Assembly (NCBI RefSeq): GCF_008806385.1
Contig: NZ_VZZK01000003.1
Span: 62,001-126,000 of the forward strand
Source of the DNA: Methylobacterium soli
GTDB lineage: Bacteria > Pseudomonadota > Alphaproteobacteria > Rhizobiales > Beijerinckiaceae
Length of the DNA stretch: 64,000 nucleotides
Direction: 5' to 3'
Position 1 is the first letter of the stretch, and every line of letters starts with the position of its first letter. The translations under genes and the position numbers were made by a program. Below are positions 6,739 to 16,743 of this stretch, piece by piece. The notes below the pieces were generated by a model. That model worked only from the letters and a program-made list of their open reading frames with translations, was not told the DNA's origin and did not search any database.

Positions 6739-7774
6739 TCATGCTGACAGCATCGGTGCGGGCGGCCGATTGTAGACCCCGCCCGACACCATCAGTCGCC
6801 ACGCGATGCGCGCGAATTTGTTGGCAAGCGCAACCGCGACCAGCTTGGGCGGCTTGCGCTCCAGCAGAGCCGCGAGCCAAGGCGACGGCTTGGTCCGGCC
6901 CTTCCTGACGTGTCGCAAGAGCGCGGTCGCGCCGACGACGAGCGTCGAGCGGATCCCGGGATCGCCGGCCTTGGTGATGCCGCCGAGCCGCACGCGACCG
7001 CCAGTCGAATGGTCTTTAGGCGTGAGACCCAGCCAGGCCGCGAAGTGGCGGCCCGACTTGAAGGTGGCCGCCGGCGGTGCCTTGATGCTCAGCATGGTTG
7101 AGCCGATCGGCCCCACGCCCGGGATGGTGGCGATGCGGCGACTCACATCGTCGGCACGGTGCCAGTTCATGAGCTTCGCCTCGACCTCTCTGAGGCGCGC
7201 CTCGACGGAGGCATACTCCTTGGCCTGCAGGCGGAACAGGTCGCGTGCCATCTCGGGTAGCGTGTCGTCTTCCAGGATGTGCTTGATGAGCGCGTTGACA
7301 TTCTGCCGGCCGGCCGGCCGGACCGATGATGCCGAACTCGGCCGCGTAGCTGCGGATGGCATTCGACAATTGCGACTTCACGCCGGCCAGCCGCTCGCGC
7401 ACGCTCATCAACATGCACGCGGCCTGCTGATCGCACGACTTCACCGGCACGAAGCGCTTCGACGGCCGGCTGACCGCTTCGCACAGTGCCTCGGCGTCGG
7501 CCGCGTCGTTCTTGCCGCGCTTGACGTAGGGCTTCACGTACTGCGGCGGGATCAGCCGCACCTCATGGCCGATCGAGCCGAGCAGGCGGCCCCAGTGGTG
7601 CGCGCTGCCGCACGCCTCGATGGCGACAAGCGTCGGCGGCAACCTCTCGAAAAACCTGATCATCTCCCCGCGCCGCAACTGGCGACGCAGGACAATGACC
7701 TCATCCTCATCAACTCCATGCAGCTGGAACAAGTTCTTCGACGTGTCCATACCGATGCGCACGACCGTGTTCAT
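6739..7774 (-). pseudogene. IS110-family transposase, frameshifted
   Basis: The N-terminal half (from MNTVVRIGMDTSKNLFQLHG, ATG at 7774) has the RuvC-like DEDD core: Asp in GMDTSK, Glu in IEACGSAHHWG, and Asp-Asp in KNDAADAEAL. The C-terminal half, in another frame, carries the Tnp_20 region (ATIPGVGPIGSTMLS, FAAWLGLTPKDHSTGG). The two are split at 7312-7325, where the tetramer GGCC occurs in tandem with one unit too many; removing one restores GPAGRQNVNA. IS110 enzymes recombine circular intermediates using a bridge RNA from the element end. This copy is inactive unless frameshifting occurs. Confidence 0.8.
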
Positions 7775-7917
7775 GGCATGTCCTCTTCTCGTCCAGGCGC
7801 GCGACACGAGATCGTCGCATAAGCCGCTTGGCGATCAGAAGGCCGTCCACACCAACACACATTCACAAGGCGCGGCGTTGGTGATTCGTAGCGAGTCGGG
7901 TTCTGGGAGGACCGACC

Positions 7918-8453
7918 ATGCTGACGCAGATGACGGAAGAGGAGTGGACGATCGCTTTGGACGCGTTTCGGGCGATTTGCTCGCGACGGGGTGCCAGCCC
8001 GCGCACCGGTGTGGGCCCGGCGCGGCACGCGCCCGCGTTTGCCGCACGAGAAGCGCACGCTCTCAGCCTACATCTTCGGGGCGATCTGTCCCGAGAAGGG
8101 CAACGGTGGCCGGTCTCATCATGCCCTTGTGCAACACGCAGGCGATGAACGAGCACCTCACTGAGATTGTGCGCACCGTTGATCTCGGTGTCCAGGCTGT
8201 CCTGATGCTCGACTGAGCAGGCTGGCACCTCTTGGCGGCCTTGTGGTCCCGGACAACATCAAGCCGATGCCGACGCCGCCACGTGCGCCTGAGCTGAACC
8301 CGGTTGAGAATGTCTGGCAGTACCTCCGCCAGAGCTGGCTCGGCAATCGGGTCTTCGTCTCTTATAACGACATCGTCGCCCAGTGCTGCCGTGCCTGGAA
8401 CTACCTGATCGAGCCGCCCTGGAAGATCATGTCCATTGGCCTGCGCGACAGCG
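7918..8453 (+). pseudogene. decayed transposase remnants, IS630-type
   Basis: Two fragments. 7918 to about 7990 encodes MLTQMTEEEWTIALDAFRA, like the start of an IS5-type transposase. About 8050-8453 encodes, over several frames, AYIFGAICPEKGNG, LIMPLCNTQAMNEHLTEI, then APELNPVENVWQYLRQSWLG and a tail ending WKIMSIGLRD. The latter is the C-terminal DDE region of an IS630-type enzyme (PELNPVENVW contains the last catalytic Glu). Frameshifts and a stop at 8214 show it is dead. Confidence 0.65.
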
Positions 8454-8459
8454 CCTGTC

Positions 8460-9103
8460 GGTTAGGATCAACGCCGATCGGTATTACGGTCGCTCGGCTG
8501 TCGCGACGGCTGTCGCCCACGGCTCACGGCGCTTCGCTCCGGGCTCGAAGCTTCCGCCTGTTAGATCTAACAGGCTGCCGACGAGCTGCGGCGGTGCTAT
8601 CTAGCATCGCGTCGTTATCTCAAAGGCGAAGTCCATTCTGAAAACAGACGTTCCACACGTTGCGCAGAGAAAAATCAGTGCAGGACGAGCCTAATTACAA
8701 ACACGGCGATCCTTTTAGAAGGGTTGCAACCGATACTCTCAATGCCGGCAAGAAGCGCGGGCGGTCGGCGGTCGGAGGCCGGTTCGCAACACCGACAACG
8801 CTGCGTATACCAACCGCAGCGGGGGCGGGTGTCCGGATACAGGCCAGACCGCCGAGGCGCTGGAGCACTCTTCACGTCCTAGCAAGATACTGTTGTGGAA
8901 CTGCGATGCAATCGAATGCACACTGTAGGACCGCTCCAGCGCAGGCGCTCGTCTGAATGTCGGGAGGCTAATCTGCATTCCAACTGTTTTCACCCTCCAA
9001 GTCGTGCCAGGTGAGGAGCAGCTTCCGGCCCGTTAGGCTTGGCGCAAGCAGGATGAGATCGGGATTGAATGTCTTGAGGTCGCATAAACTACGGTGAAAT
9101 TCG
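8460..9103. other. about 640 bp intergenic, no convincing gene
   Basis: Between the transposase remnants and the efflux locus. It holds the 20-bp palindrome and short open frames of random composition on both strands. AT content rises towards 9100, where the promoter of the following transcription unit would be expected, but I cannot point to a defined site. Confidence 0.4.
8556..8575. repeat. 20-bp perfect palindrome
   Basis: GCCTGTTAGATCTAACAGGC reads the same on both strands. It lies downstream of the IS630 remnant. Half-sites resembling it (CCTGTTAG, CTAACAGGC) occur near 6535 and 18403, also next to IS-derived DNA, so it may be made of two IS ends back to back. Confidence 0.35.
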
Positions 9104-9736
9104 ATGAAAAATGAATACAGGTCTATTGACCGACGCTTGTTGGTCGCCATGGCAATAGCGACCCTCTTTCACAGCGAGCCGAGTCAAGCTCAAGTCAGCA
9201 CAGCCACGTCGCCTGGGATGGTGACCTCCCCCCTTTCCCTAGTTGGTCCATCGGGTATCCCGATGGGGGCTGTCGAGCTCAATCCCGGCGGCACGAGTCC
9301 AATGCCGCTCGGCTCCACAGGCAGCATGGCGTGTTCCAGCACAGGAACATTCAGTTCCGGACCTCCCGGATCAATGTCCACATACGACGGCGGGGGCACA
9401 ATCGGAACCTCCAACCCAGGCACTTCTCCATCGGCGTCGTCGATGTCGGGCACCTGCGGATCTACGGGCTCGAGCGCCTCATCTTTAGGGACTTCAGCGA
9501 TGCCGTTGAGCGCTGCGGGGTCATCAACAAGCCAAGTTGGAATTCCGCTGGGGGCTACAGAACTAAGTGATCCGGGAACAAGTCCGATGATGCCAGTTCC
9601 GGTACCCACCGGAGTGCTGCCGTCCGGGTCGTATTCGTACAACTCGACACTGGGCAGCACGTCTGGCCTGGGCACGCCCTGCGGCAGCGCGAGTATGGCG
9701 GGCACGACCAGCACCTTATCGACATACGGTTGCTGA
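9104..9736 (+). CDS. exported Ser/Thr/Gly/Pro-rich protein, 210 aa
   Basis: Starts MKNEYRSIDRRLLVAMAIAT with a signal peptide and cleavage likely after AQA (residue 29). The rest is low complexity, rich in Ser, Thr, Gly and Pro, with a repeated block: SGIPMGAVELNPGGTSPMP near residue 50 and VGIPLGATELSDPGTSPMMP near residue 145. Three Cys in similar SGTCGSTG / GTPCGSAS contexts. Similar proteins precede RND pump operons in rhizobia. The role is unknown, perhaps envelope-associated. Its stop is 26 bases before the adaptor start, so it probably belongs to the same operon. Confidence 0.6.
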   Translation: MKNEYRSIDRRLLVAMAIATLFHSEPSQAQVSTATSPGMVTSPLSLVGPSGIPMGAVELNPGGTSPMPLGSTGSMACSSTGTFSSGPPGSMSTYDGGGTIGTSNPGTSPSASSMSGTCGSTGSSASSLGTSAMPLSAAGSSTSQVGIPLGATELSDPGTSPMMPVPVPTGVLPSGSYSYNSTLGSTSGLGTPCGSASMAGTTSTLSTYGC

Positions 9737-9762
9737 GCGTCGGTGTCCGGCAGGATCCTTCA

Positions 9763-10935
9763 ATGCAAAAACGAGCCTTCCTTCTTGCTGCCGTGCTGCT
9801 GGTGATCACCGGCGTCGTGTTCGAGGCTGAGCACATTGCTGGTGCGCCGCATCCCGCGCAGGCCGCTGTTCCTATTCCTGCGGTTCCTGTCGTCGCCAGT
9901 GACGTCGTCAGTCGTGACGTACCGATCTACTTGGACGGAGTAGGAACGGTGATTGCGTTCAATAACGTGGTGGTTCGTAGCCAGATAACAGGGCAACTGA
10001 CCAAGATCACCTTTGTACAAGGGCAGTCGGTGAAAGCTGGTGATCTGCTGGCGCAGATCGATCCGCGGCCGTATCAGGCAGAGGTCGATCAGATGACCGC
10101 CAACCTTAACCGTGACCAGGCACAGCTGATCAATTCCCAAGCTAACCTCAACCGCTACACGCCATTGTTGGCCAAGGGGTATGCCACTTCTCAGCTCGTC
10201 GACACTCAGAAGGCCCAGGTGGCACAGCTCCAGGCTGCCGTACAGGCAGACGAGGCTCTCGTGCGAGCCATGCAGGTTAATCTGAGCTACACCAACCTCA
10301 CATCGCCGATCGACGGCGTGACTGGGATCCGGCAGATCGACCAAGGCAATATCATTCACCCAACCGATGTCGCTGGCCTGGTTGATGTGACGCAAATACA
10401 GCCGATTTCCATGATCTTTACTCTGCCTCAAACCAACTTTGTCGAAATCCAGCAAGAGATGGCCAGAGGGCCGGTCAAGGTCCTCGCGTACAGCCAGGAC
10501 GGCACGAAGAAGCTCGACGAGGGCACGCTCCTTCTGATCGACAACCAGATCGTTCAAACTACTGGTACGATACGGTTACGCGCCACGTTTGCAAATGCAC
10601 AGCGGTTGCTCTGGCCGGGTGAGTTCGTCAACGCACGCCTGCTTCTTAGAACGCAGAAGGACGGCTTGACGGTCCCAGCTTCTGCGGTCCAGCAGGGTCC
10701 CGCCGGCTCCTACGTATACGCGATTGCTGCAGACCAAACTGTGCAGATGCGCCCCGTCAAGATCGCACAGATCAGCGGAGGACAAGCTCTTATCGCCTCG
10801 GGAGTGAATGCAACCGAAAAGGTCGTCGTGGACGGTCAGTACAGACTCCAACCCGGCAGTCACATCGACGAGCTACATGGCAAAGCCGCACAGCAAGCGG
10901 ATTTGCAGAGCGCCGTGGAGAGGGCAATCCCGTGA
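9763..10935 (+). CDS. RND efflux periplasmic adaptor (MdtA-like)
   Basis: Membrane-fusion protein linking an inner-membrane RND pump to an outer-membrane channel. An N-terminal signal/anchor (MQKRAFLLAAVLLVITGVVF) is followed by the first barrel-sandwich half (VRSQITGQLTKITFVQGQSV, KAGDLLAQIDPRPYQ), a helical hairpin (NLNRDQAQLINSQANLNRYT to about residue 160), the second half (INQG-like RQIDQGNIIHPTDV) and the beta-barrel and membrane-proximal domains. 390 residues, usual for the family. The ATG at 9763 is preferred because the signal peptide begins there. It overlaps the pump gene by GTGA. Confidence 0.9.
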   Translation: MQKRAFLLAAVLLVITGVVFEAEHIAGAPHPAQAAVPIPAVPVVASDVVSRDVPIYLDGVGTVIAFNNVVVRSQITGQLTKITFVQGQSVKAGDLLAQIDPRPYQAEVDQMTANLNRDQAQLINSQANLNRYTPLLAKGYATSQLVDTQKAQVAQLQAAVQADEALVRAMQVNLSYTNLTSPIDGVTGIRQIDQGNIIHPTDVAGLVDVTQIQPISMIFTLPQTNFVEIQQEMARGPVKVLAYSQDGTKKLDEGTLLLIDNQIVQTTGTIRLRATFANAQRLLWPGEFVNARLLLRTQKDGLTVPASAVQQGPAGSYVYAIAADQTVQMRPVKIAQISGGQALIASGVNATEKVVVDGQYRLQPGSHIDELHGKAAQQADLQSAVERAIP

Positions 10936-13900
10936 ATCTCTCAGCCCCTTTCATTCATCGGCCGATCGCGACAGCGTTGCTGATGGCGGGACTACTGCTA
11001 TGCGGACTCGTTACCTACCGGCTCCTGCCCGTTGCATCACTCCCGAACGTCAATTTCCCGACGATTCAGATTACTGCGCAGCTACCGGGCGCGGATCCGC
11101 AGACTATGGCGTCCTCCGTAGCGACGCCGCTCGAGCAGCAGTTGAGCCAAATTCCCGGTGTCACGCAGCTGACCTCGGCGAGCGCGCTGGGGTATACCCA
11201 GCTTACCATCCAATTTGAGCTGAGCCGCACAGTCGACAGCGCCGCAACAGACGTGTTGGCCGCAATCAACGCGGCATCACCGTACCTACCGATAGGCATG
11301 CCTTATCCTCCGACAATTCGAAAGGTGAACCCGGCCGACACCCCAATATTGCTTCTCGCCCTCACGTCAGATTCGCTTCCGCTGACCACCGTGGATGCCT
11401 ATGCGGAAAATATCCTGCTGCCGAAGATTTCGATGATCTCCGGCGTAGGTCTGGTCGGAATTGGCGGGCAGCAGAAGCCTGCAATCCGCGTTCAGGTCGA
11501 CCCTCAGGCTCTCGCCTCCCGCAGCATAAGTCTGGAAGATGTCCGCACGGTGCTCGGCCAAGCTAATGTCGATCTTCCCAAAGGCACGCTCAACGGTCCG
11601 CGCCAGACCTTCACGCTCAATACAAACGACCAGTTGTTCAAGCCCGGGGCCTACGACGATCTGATTGTCGCCTATCGCAACGGCTCACCGGTCCGCATCC
11701 GCGACATAGGAAAGGCAGTTGAAGCGCCCGAGAACAATTTAGTGGCTGGCTGGTACAACAAGCATCGCGCTATCGTTCTTGCGGTTCAGCGTGTGCCTGG
11801 GGCCAACGTAATCGACACCGTAGACCGCATAAAGGCGCTGCTGCCCCAACTCGAAGCGTCCATCCCGCCAGCCGTCAAGGTATCAGTTGTTTCTGACCGC
11901 ACAACAACCATACGCGCTTCTGTGACCGACGTGCAGTTTACACTGTTACTGACAGTGGCGCTCGTGGTTATGGTGATCTTTGTGTTCCTGCGAAACTTCT
12001 GGGCCACGGTGATTCCGGCGGTCACAGTTCCGCTCTCGCTCATCGGCACTTTTGCGGTACTGTACGAACTGAACTACAGTCTCGACAACTTGTCCCTTAT
12101 GGCTCTTTCGGTTGGCGTGGGGTTCGTGGTCGACGACGCAGTTGTCGTGATCGAAAATATCGTTCGTCACCTCGAAGAGGGCCTGACGCCTATGGAGGCT
12201 GCACTTAAGGGATCTGGCGAAATCGGGTTCACGATCGTTTCAATTACCCTGTCTCTGATTGCCGTCTTCATCCCCCTGTTCCTGATGAGCGGTTATGTCG
12301 GCAAGCTATTTCAGGAATTTGCCGTAACGATTAGTGTCTCCCTTATTCTCTCGCTTGTCATCTCTCTGACGTTGACGCCCATGATGTGTTCGCGCCTGTT
12401 AAGGCGCGAGACCAGCATTCAGCATGGTTCGCTTTATCGGCTGTTTGAGCGTGGCTTCGACGGCCTGCTCGCATGGTATACGAGCGGTCTCAAGATCGTC
12501 TTGGCGCATCGGTTCATGACGCTGCTCGTCATGCTCGGAACAATTGCCCTGACCGGCTATCTCTATGTCGCTATTCCTAAGGGCTTTTTTCCAGAGCAGG
12601 ACACTGGATTGCTTCAAGGCATCACCGAGGCCGCCACCGATATTTCGTTCCCGGCCATGGTCCAACGGCAGCAGGCGCTGATCGATACAGTGTTGAAGGA
12701 TCCCGCAGTCGAAGCGGTCACCGACTATATCGGGCCAGGTGGCCCGACTCCGACACTCAATCAAGGGCGTGTCTTCATTGTCCTTAAGCCGCTAGAGCAA
12801 CGCGGTGTCAGCGCCCAGGAGGTCATGCGGCGCCTGGCTCCGCAACTCGCCAAGACTCAAGGGATTTCCCTTTACCTCCAAGCGGCGCAGGATATCACTA
12901 TCGGGGGCCGGCTCTCAAAAACCCTTTATCAGTACACACTCTTTGATGCCGACTCAAACGAGCTCAATCATTGGGCCGAAATCTACCTCGCCAAGCTTAA
13001 AAGCATTCCTGGAATGACCGATGTTGCGTCCGACCAGGAGAACGGTGGCCCGATGCTCAATGTGACAGTTAAACGTCAAGTCGCGTCGAGCTTCGGAATT
13101 CTACCTTCAACAATTGACAACACGCTCGATGATGCATTTGGTCAGCGCATTGTCTCCACGATGTATACGGAGTTAAATCAATATCACGTGGTCCTTGAAG
13201 TTGCTCCGCAATACCAACGCGATCCCGACGCGCTCAACGGCATCTATGTTAATTCATCGGCAGGCCAAGAGGTGCCGCTGAGCACGCTGGTGGACAGCAA
13301 TATCAAGGGCGCGCCGATCGTGGTCAATCATCAGGGCATGTTTCCTTCGGTCACAATTTCGTTTAACTTGAAGCCGGGCATGGCGCTCGGAGATGCCGTC
13401 GACGCCATTCATCGGTTTGAGCAACATAGCGGCAAGCCACCGTCGTTGGTGACGAGCTTCCAAGGCAACGCCGACGCCTTTCAATCTTCCTTGGCGGGAA
13501 CGCCCGCTTTGATCGCGGCGGCACTCGTGGTCATCTATATCATTCTTGGTGTTCTCTATGAGAGCACCATCCACCCAATCACCATTCTATCGACACTGCC
13601 GTCGGCTGGCATCGGCGCACTCCTGTTGCTGATGGCAGTTCATCTCGATCTGAGCGTAATTGCCATCATTGGTATCATCTTGCTGATCGGAATCGTCAAG
13701 AAAAACGGCATTATGCTAGTGGACTTCGCGCTTGAGGTTGAGCGGACGGAAGGATTGTCAGCAGAGGAGTCAATCTACCGTTCGTGCACGCTCCGCTTCC
13801 GGCCCATCCTTATGACGACCATGGCGGCGCTATTTGGGGGCGTGCCGTTGATGCTCGGCGCGGGCAACGGCGCAGAATTGCGGCAGCCGCTTGGTTATAC

Positions 13901-14039
13901 CATCGTAGGCGGTCTGGTACTTTCCCAAATTCTCACGCTTTACACGACGCCGGTTGTCTATTTGTACCTCGACCGGCTGGCACAATTCCTGCGCCGCTCT
14001 CGCGGGGAGCGAAAGCTTTCTATGGAGGCATACAAATAA
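10932..14039 (+). CDS. RND multidrug efflux permease (HAE1, MdtB/AcrB-like)
   Basis: Proton-driven inner-membrane pump of the hydrophobe/amphiphile efflux family, 1035 residues with 12 predicted membrane helices and two large periplasmic loops. The first helix (IHRPIATALLMAGLLLCGLV) and the paired Asp in TM4 (GVGFVVDDAVVVIENIVRHL, about residue 400) are the proton-relay signature. DAVDAIHRF and GTPALIAAALVVIYIILGVL mark the C-terminal half. GTG start overlapping the adaptor stop (GTGA). No outer-membrane factor gene follows: an IS element sits seven bases after the stop. Codon use is less GC-rich than the surroundings, suggesting transfer. Confidence 0.93.
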   Translation: MNLSAPFIHRPIATALLMAGLLLCGLVTYRLLPVASLPNVNFPTIQITAQLPGADPQTMASSVATPLEQQLSQIPGVTQLTSASALGYTQLTIQFELSRTVDSAATDVLAAINAASPYLPIGMPYPPTIRKVNPADTPILLLALTSDSLPLTTVDAYAENILLPKISMISGVGLVGIGGQQKPAIRVQVDPQALASRSISLEDVRTVLGQANVDLPKGTLNGPRQTFTLNTNDQLFKPGAYDDLIVAYRNGSPVRIRDIGKAVEAPENNLVAGWYNKHRAIVLAVQRVPGANVIDTVDRIKALLPQLEASIPPAVKVSVVSDRTTTIRASVTDVQFTLLLTVALVVMVIFVFLRNFWATVIPAVTVPLSLIGTFAVLYELNYSLDNLSLMALSVGVGFVVDDAVVVIENIVRHLEEGLTPMEAALKGSGEIGFTIVSITLSLIAVFIPLFLMSGYVGKLFQEFAVTISVSLILSLVISLTLTPMMCSRLLRRETSIQHGSLYRLFERGFDGLLAWYTSGLKIVLAHRFMTLLVMLGTIALTGYLYVAIPKGFFPEQDTGLLQGITEAATDISFPAMVQRQQALIDTVLKDPAVEAVTDYIGPGGPTPTLNQGRVFIVLKPLEQRGVSAQEVMRRLAPQLAKTQGISLYLQAAQDITIGGRLSKTLYQYTLFDADSNELNHWAEIYLAKLKSIPGMTDVASDQENGGPMLNVTVKRQVASSFGILPSTIDNTLDDAFGQRIVSTMYTELNQYHVVLEVAPQYQRDPDALNGIYVNSSAGQEVPLSTLVDSNIKGAPIVVNHQGMFPSVTISFNLKPGMALGDAVDAIHRFEQHSGKPPSLVTSFQGNADAFQSSLAGTPALIAAALVVIYIILGVLYESTIHPITILSTLPSAGIGALLLLMAVHLDLSVIAIIGIILLIGIVKKNGIMLVDFALEVERTEGLSAEESIYRSCTLRFRPILMTTMAALFGGVPLMLGAGNGAELRQPLGYTIVGGLVLSQILTLYTTPVVYLYLDRLAQFLRRSRGERKLSMEAYK

Positions 14040-14046
14040 CCCCTAA

Positions 14047-14973
14047 GTGTCTGTCCGAGATCATATTGTTGTCTGAGTGAGCTTTCGCATCATGAGGCGG
14101 ATGGAGGCGAGATGGAGGAAGGTCAGTGCCTTGCGTGAGCGGCATTCCCAGTCCTTGGCGAGACGCCGACAGCGGTTGAGCCATGCGATGGTTCGCTCGA
14201 CGATCCAGCGCTTGGGCAACACCGCAAAGCCTTTCGTCTGATCGCAGCGTTTGACGATCTCGACCTGGATCCCGCGACAGACCCGGCGCAGGCCCGCTTG
14301 GAAGGCGGGGCCCTGGTATCCGCCATCCGCGTAGAGCTTGAGCAGGAAAGGATGGAGGCCAAACAGCGTCGCCATCACCCACACCCCACCATCGCGATCC
14401 TGCACGTCGGCTGGATGCACCAGGGCGTGCAGCAGCAAGCCTTGGGTGTCTACGAGGATATGGCGCTTCTTGCCCTTGATCTTCTTGCCCGCATCGTAGC
14501 CGGGCGGATCAATCCGCGCCCCCTTTTTCAGCGCTCTTGACGCTCTGGCTGTCGATGATGGCGGCTGTCGGACTGGGCTCGCGTCCAGCCTGCTCTCGGC
14601 ACTGGACGAACAGCGCATGGTGAAGGCGCAGCAGCGTGCCGTCGTAGTCCCACAGGTCGAAGTAGCCGTAGACCGTGCTGCGGGCCGGAAGATCCTTGGG
14701 AAGGGCACGCCACTGACAGCCCGTGCTCAAGACGTACAGCAGGCCGTTGACTACCTCGCGGATGTTCACGCTGCGCTTGTTGCCACCCCGCTTGGCCGCT
14801 GGGATCAGCGGCTCGATCAGGTTCCACTCCTCGTCCGTCAGATCACTGGGATAGCGAAGCTGACTCCGGTCATAGCGGGCTCGGTTCTCGTCCGTCCACA
14901 TGCCAGCCTTCGTAGCCAGCAGGACTCACAGCGCAACCCCCTGCAGAAAAACGCCTTCTTTCAGGACAGACAC
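14047..14973 (-). mobile_element. IS5-family insertion sequence, 927 bp, TAA duplication
   Basis: Ends GTGTCTGTCC and GGACAGACAC are inverted repeats with further imperfect match inward. The trinucleotide TAA flanks both ends (14044-14046, 14974-14976), the TNA target duplication typical of IS5 subgroups. The element contains one transposase in two frames and sits just behind the RND permease gene, where it may have displaced downstream genes. Confidence 0.85.
14061..14901 (-). CDS. IS5-family transposase, two-frame
   Basis: The first frame (14901 to 14509) begins MWTDENRARYDRSQLRYPSD and holds LTDEEWNLIEPLIP, CQWRALPKDLPARSTVYGYF and the first catalytic Asp in AAIIDSQSVKSAEKGG. The second (to 14061) continues GARIDPPGYDAGKKIKGKKR, HILVDTQG, LYADGGYQG (second Asp) and VERTIAWLNRCRRLAKDWE (Glu). 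They meet at GCTGAAAAAGGGGG, a slippery A/G run allowing a -1 shift, as known for this family. Both frames are intact and the ends are present, so the element may be active. Confidence 0.85.
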
Positions 14974-14976
14974 TAA

Positions 14977-15640
14977 CCAGCGGCAGTTGAACTAAGCCGA
15001 TGGTGGGTTAGAGTTCGGCCACGTCACCGAACTAAGCCTCTCTGATCCAGGTTTCCTTGCCGACGAAGCACCAGAGAGCTGGTCGTCTTTGCATGAAGAA
15101 CTTTCGTCCTGTCCGGCCGCGTAATTGCTCACCCCCTCTCTGATCCGAGAACGTCAGCAGTATCAGGTAGATAGCCGAGCGCCGAAATCCCGATTCAGAC
15201 ATGCATTCGAACTCCGTTTGGTAAAAACTCGGTCTTAGGCGAGTAGGGCCTCAGAAAAGCCGGGGGTGATGAGGTCATGCAGGAGATTAATACTGATATC
15301 ACGTCCGCAGTTACTTTCAGGGCGCGAAAGGCTTGATTTTGACGCAAGTTGCTGAATCCACGGGGGAAAACACGTTTCAACGAGGTGATGAGAGAAAACC
15401 CGGCTGCTTCTGGGAGTCCGAGAAGCCATGTTGAGCGTGTGATCCTGCGCAGCAGCATCATGACGGATGCGGCGCAGAGAAAGGCTCTTGCCGAACAGTG
15501 TATCGCCTCGGGATCCGTTCCAACGGCGTCGATTGCGACCGATCCAGAAGAAGCGTTTTACATGCGCGGCTCGGCGGGCGGCGGTGCCGCACTGGGGTGC
15601 GATGCTGGCAGGTGGTCCGTCCGCTTTCACCTCGCGGTGG
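14977..15640. other. about 660 bp without a convincing gene
   Basis: Lies between the IS5 element and an IS110 remnant. Short frames on both strands show no family resemblance. One plus-strand frame (from about 15460) encodes MTDAAQRKALAEQCIASGSV and runs on into the IS110 fragment, but its composition looks accidental. Confidence 0.4.
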
Positions 15641-16076
15641 ATGCCCTGGCACACTACGCCGCGTTCGATGTCGCGGACAAGGAGACCGCGGTCCACGTGC
15701 TCGACGAGCACGGCAAGCTGGTCTGAAAGGGCATACAGCCGAGAACGAGCGGGAAGCCTTGGCCGCAGCGCTGCAGCGCCACGCCCCCGAGTTCGTGCGT
15801 GTTGGCCATGAGACGGGCCGGCCCACGCCGTGGCTGTTCCACGCGCTCAATGATCTGTGTGCGCTCGTTATCTGCCTCGATGCCCAGCATGCCCGAGCCG
15901 CTACGGCCTTGCAGCGGAAGAAGACCGTTGCGCGCGATGCCGAGACGTTGGCGCAGCTCGTGCGCACAGGCTGGTACCGGGAGGCGCGGGTAAGGTGCTC
16001 AGGAAACTCGCATGCACCGGCTCTTCCGAACCGAGGCGTTCGAGACGTGGCGGGAGGCTGCGGGCGTGGCTGCCTA
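15641..16076 (+). pseudogene. IS110-family transposase, 5' fragment, broken
   Basis: About 140 codons of the N-terminal RuvC-like domain remain: HYAAFDVADKETAVHVLDEH (first Asp), a TGA at 15724 where the family has Trp, and then in another frame AENEREALAAALQRHAPEFV, then WLFHALNDLCALVICLDAQH and ARDAETLAQLVRTGWYREAR. The Asn of the usual KNDAEALAQ motif has been lost (VARDAETLAQ). It is a truncated, mutated copy distinct from the one at 6739-7774. Confidence 0.65.
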
Positions 16077-16149
16077 ACATGAGCCACCACGTGTCTCATC
16101 GCGGCCTTGCTCGACAACGTGAAGGCCATCTCAAGCACAGCAGGGGCGC

Positions 16150-16743
16150 TCAGCTGGTGATGAGACCCTGGACGATGGCTTTGGCCACCGCCTGGGTGCG
16201 GTTGACGACGTCCAGACGCTTCATGGCCTGGTCACAGTGGAAGTTGATCGTACGCTCACGCAGACCAAGAATGATCGCGATCTCGGCAGAGGTCTTGCCG
16301 CGCGCGATCCAGATCAGCACCTCCCGCTCGCGGTCAGTCAGATGGATGTCAGATGGCGCTCCGAAGCGGTCGTGCCGGCGCCTCAGCCGGTTCTCGACCA
16401 CGACGCCGAGCAACTCGAAATCGACCGGCTTGGTCAGGTAATCGTCCGCGCCGAGCCGGCGTCCAGCGAGCTCACTGTCGCGGTCTGCCAGCGCGGTCAG
16501 GAACACGAACGGTATCTCGGCGAAGCTCGTCCCTGCGGCAGCCACGCGCTCCAGCAGTTCGAAGCCGCTCATGCGCGGCATTCGAACATCGCACAGGATG
16601 AGGTCGGGGGGGCGAGCGAGAACCTGAGCCAGACCACCTCCGCCGTCAGACGCGAGCTCGACCGTATAGCCGAGCTCGATCAGAGCCTCCGCCAGAAGGC
16701 TCGACGTCTCCTCATCATCCTCCACGCACAAGATCCTGTGCAT
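16150..16743 (-). CDS. response regulator, REC plus LuxR-type HTH
   Basis: Transcription factor of a two-component system. The receiver domain (residues 1-120) has acidic pair D9/D10, phospho-acceptor D52 (LILCDVRMPRMSG), T83 and K105 (DDYLTKPVD). A LuxR/FixJ helix-turn-helix follows (LTDREREVLIWIARGKTSAE and LRERTINFHCDQAMKRLDV, about residues 135-195). 197 residues. The ATG at 16743 lies inside the end of the upstream kinase gene (29-bp overlap), so the pair is translationally coupled. Upstream frame extension is antisense-like and rejected. Confidence 0.92.
   Translation of the reverse strand: MHRILCVEDDEETSSLLAEALIELGYTVELASDGGGGLAQVLARPPDLILCDVRMPRMSGFELLERVAAAGTSFAEIPFVFLTALADRDSELAGRRLGADDYLTKPVDFELLGVVVENRLRRRHDRFGAPSDIHLTDREREVLIWIARGKTSAEIAIILGLRERTINFHCDQAMKRLDVVNRTQAVAKAIVQGLITS

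Noticed and set aside
14061..14901. Two independent genes for the IS5 transposase halves
   Set aside because: The catalytic residues are split between the frames and a slippery A/G run lies at the junction, so it is one enzyme made by frameshifting.
15458..16138. A 226-aa minus-strand protein
   Set aside because: Arg/Pro/Ser-rich shadow of the IS110 remnant on the plus strand.
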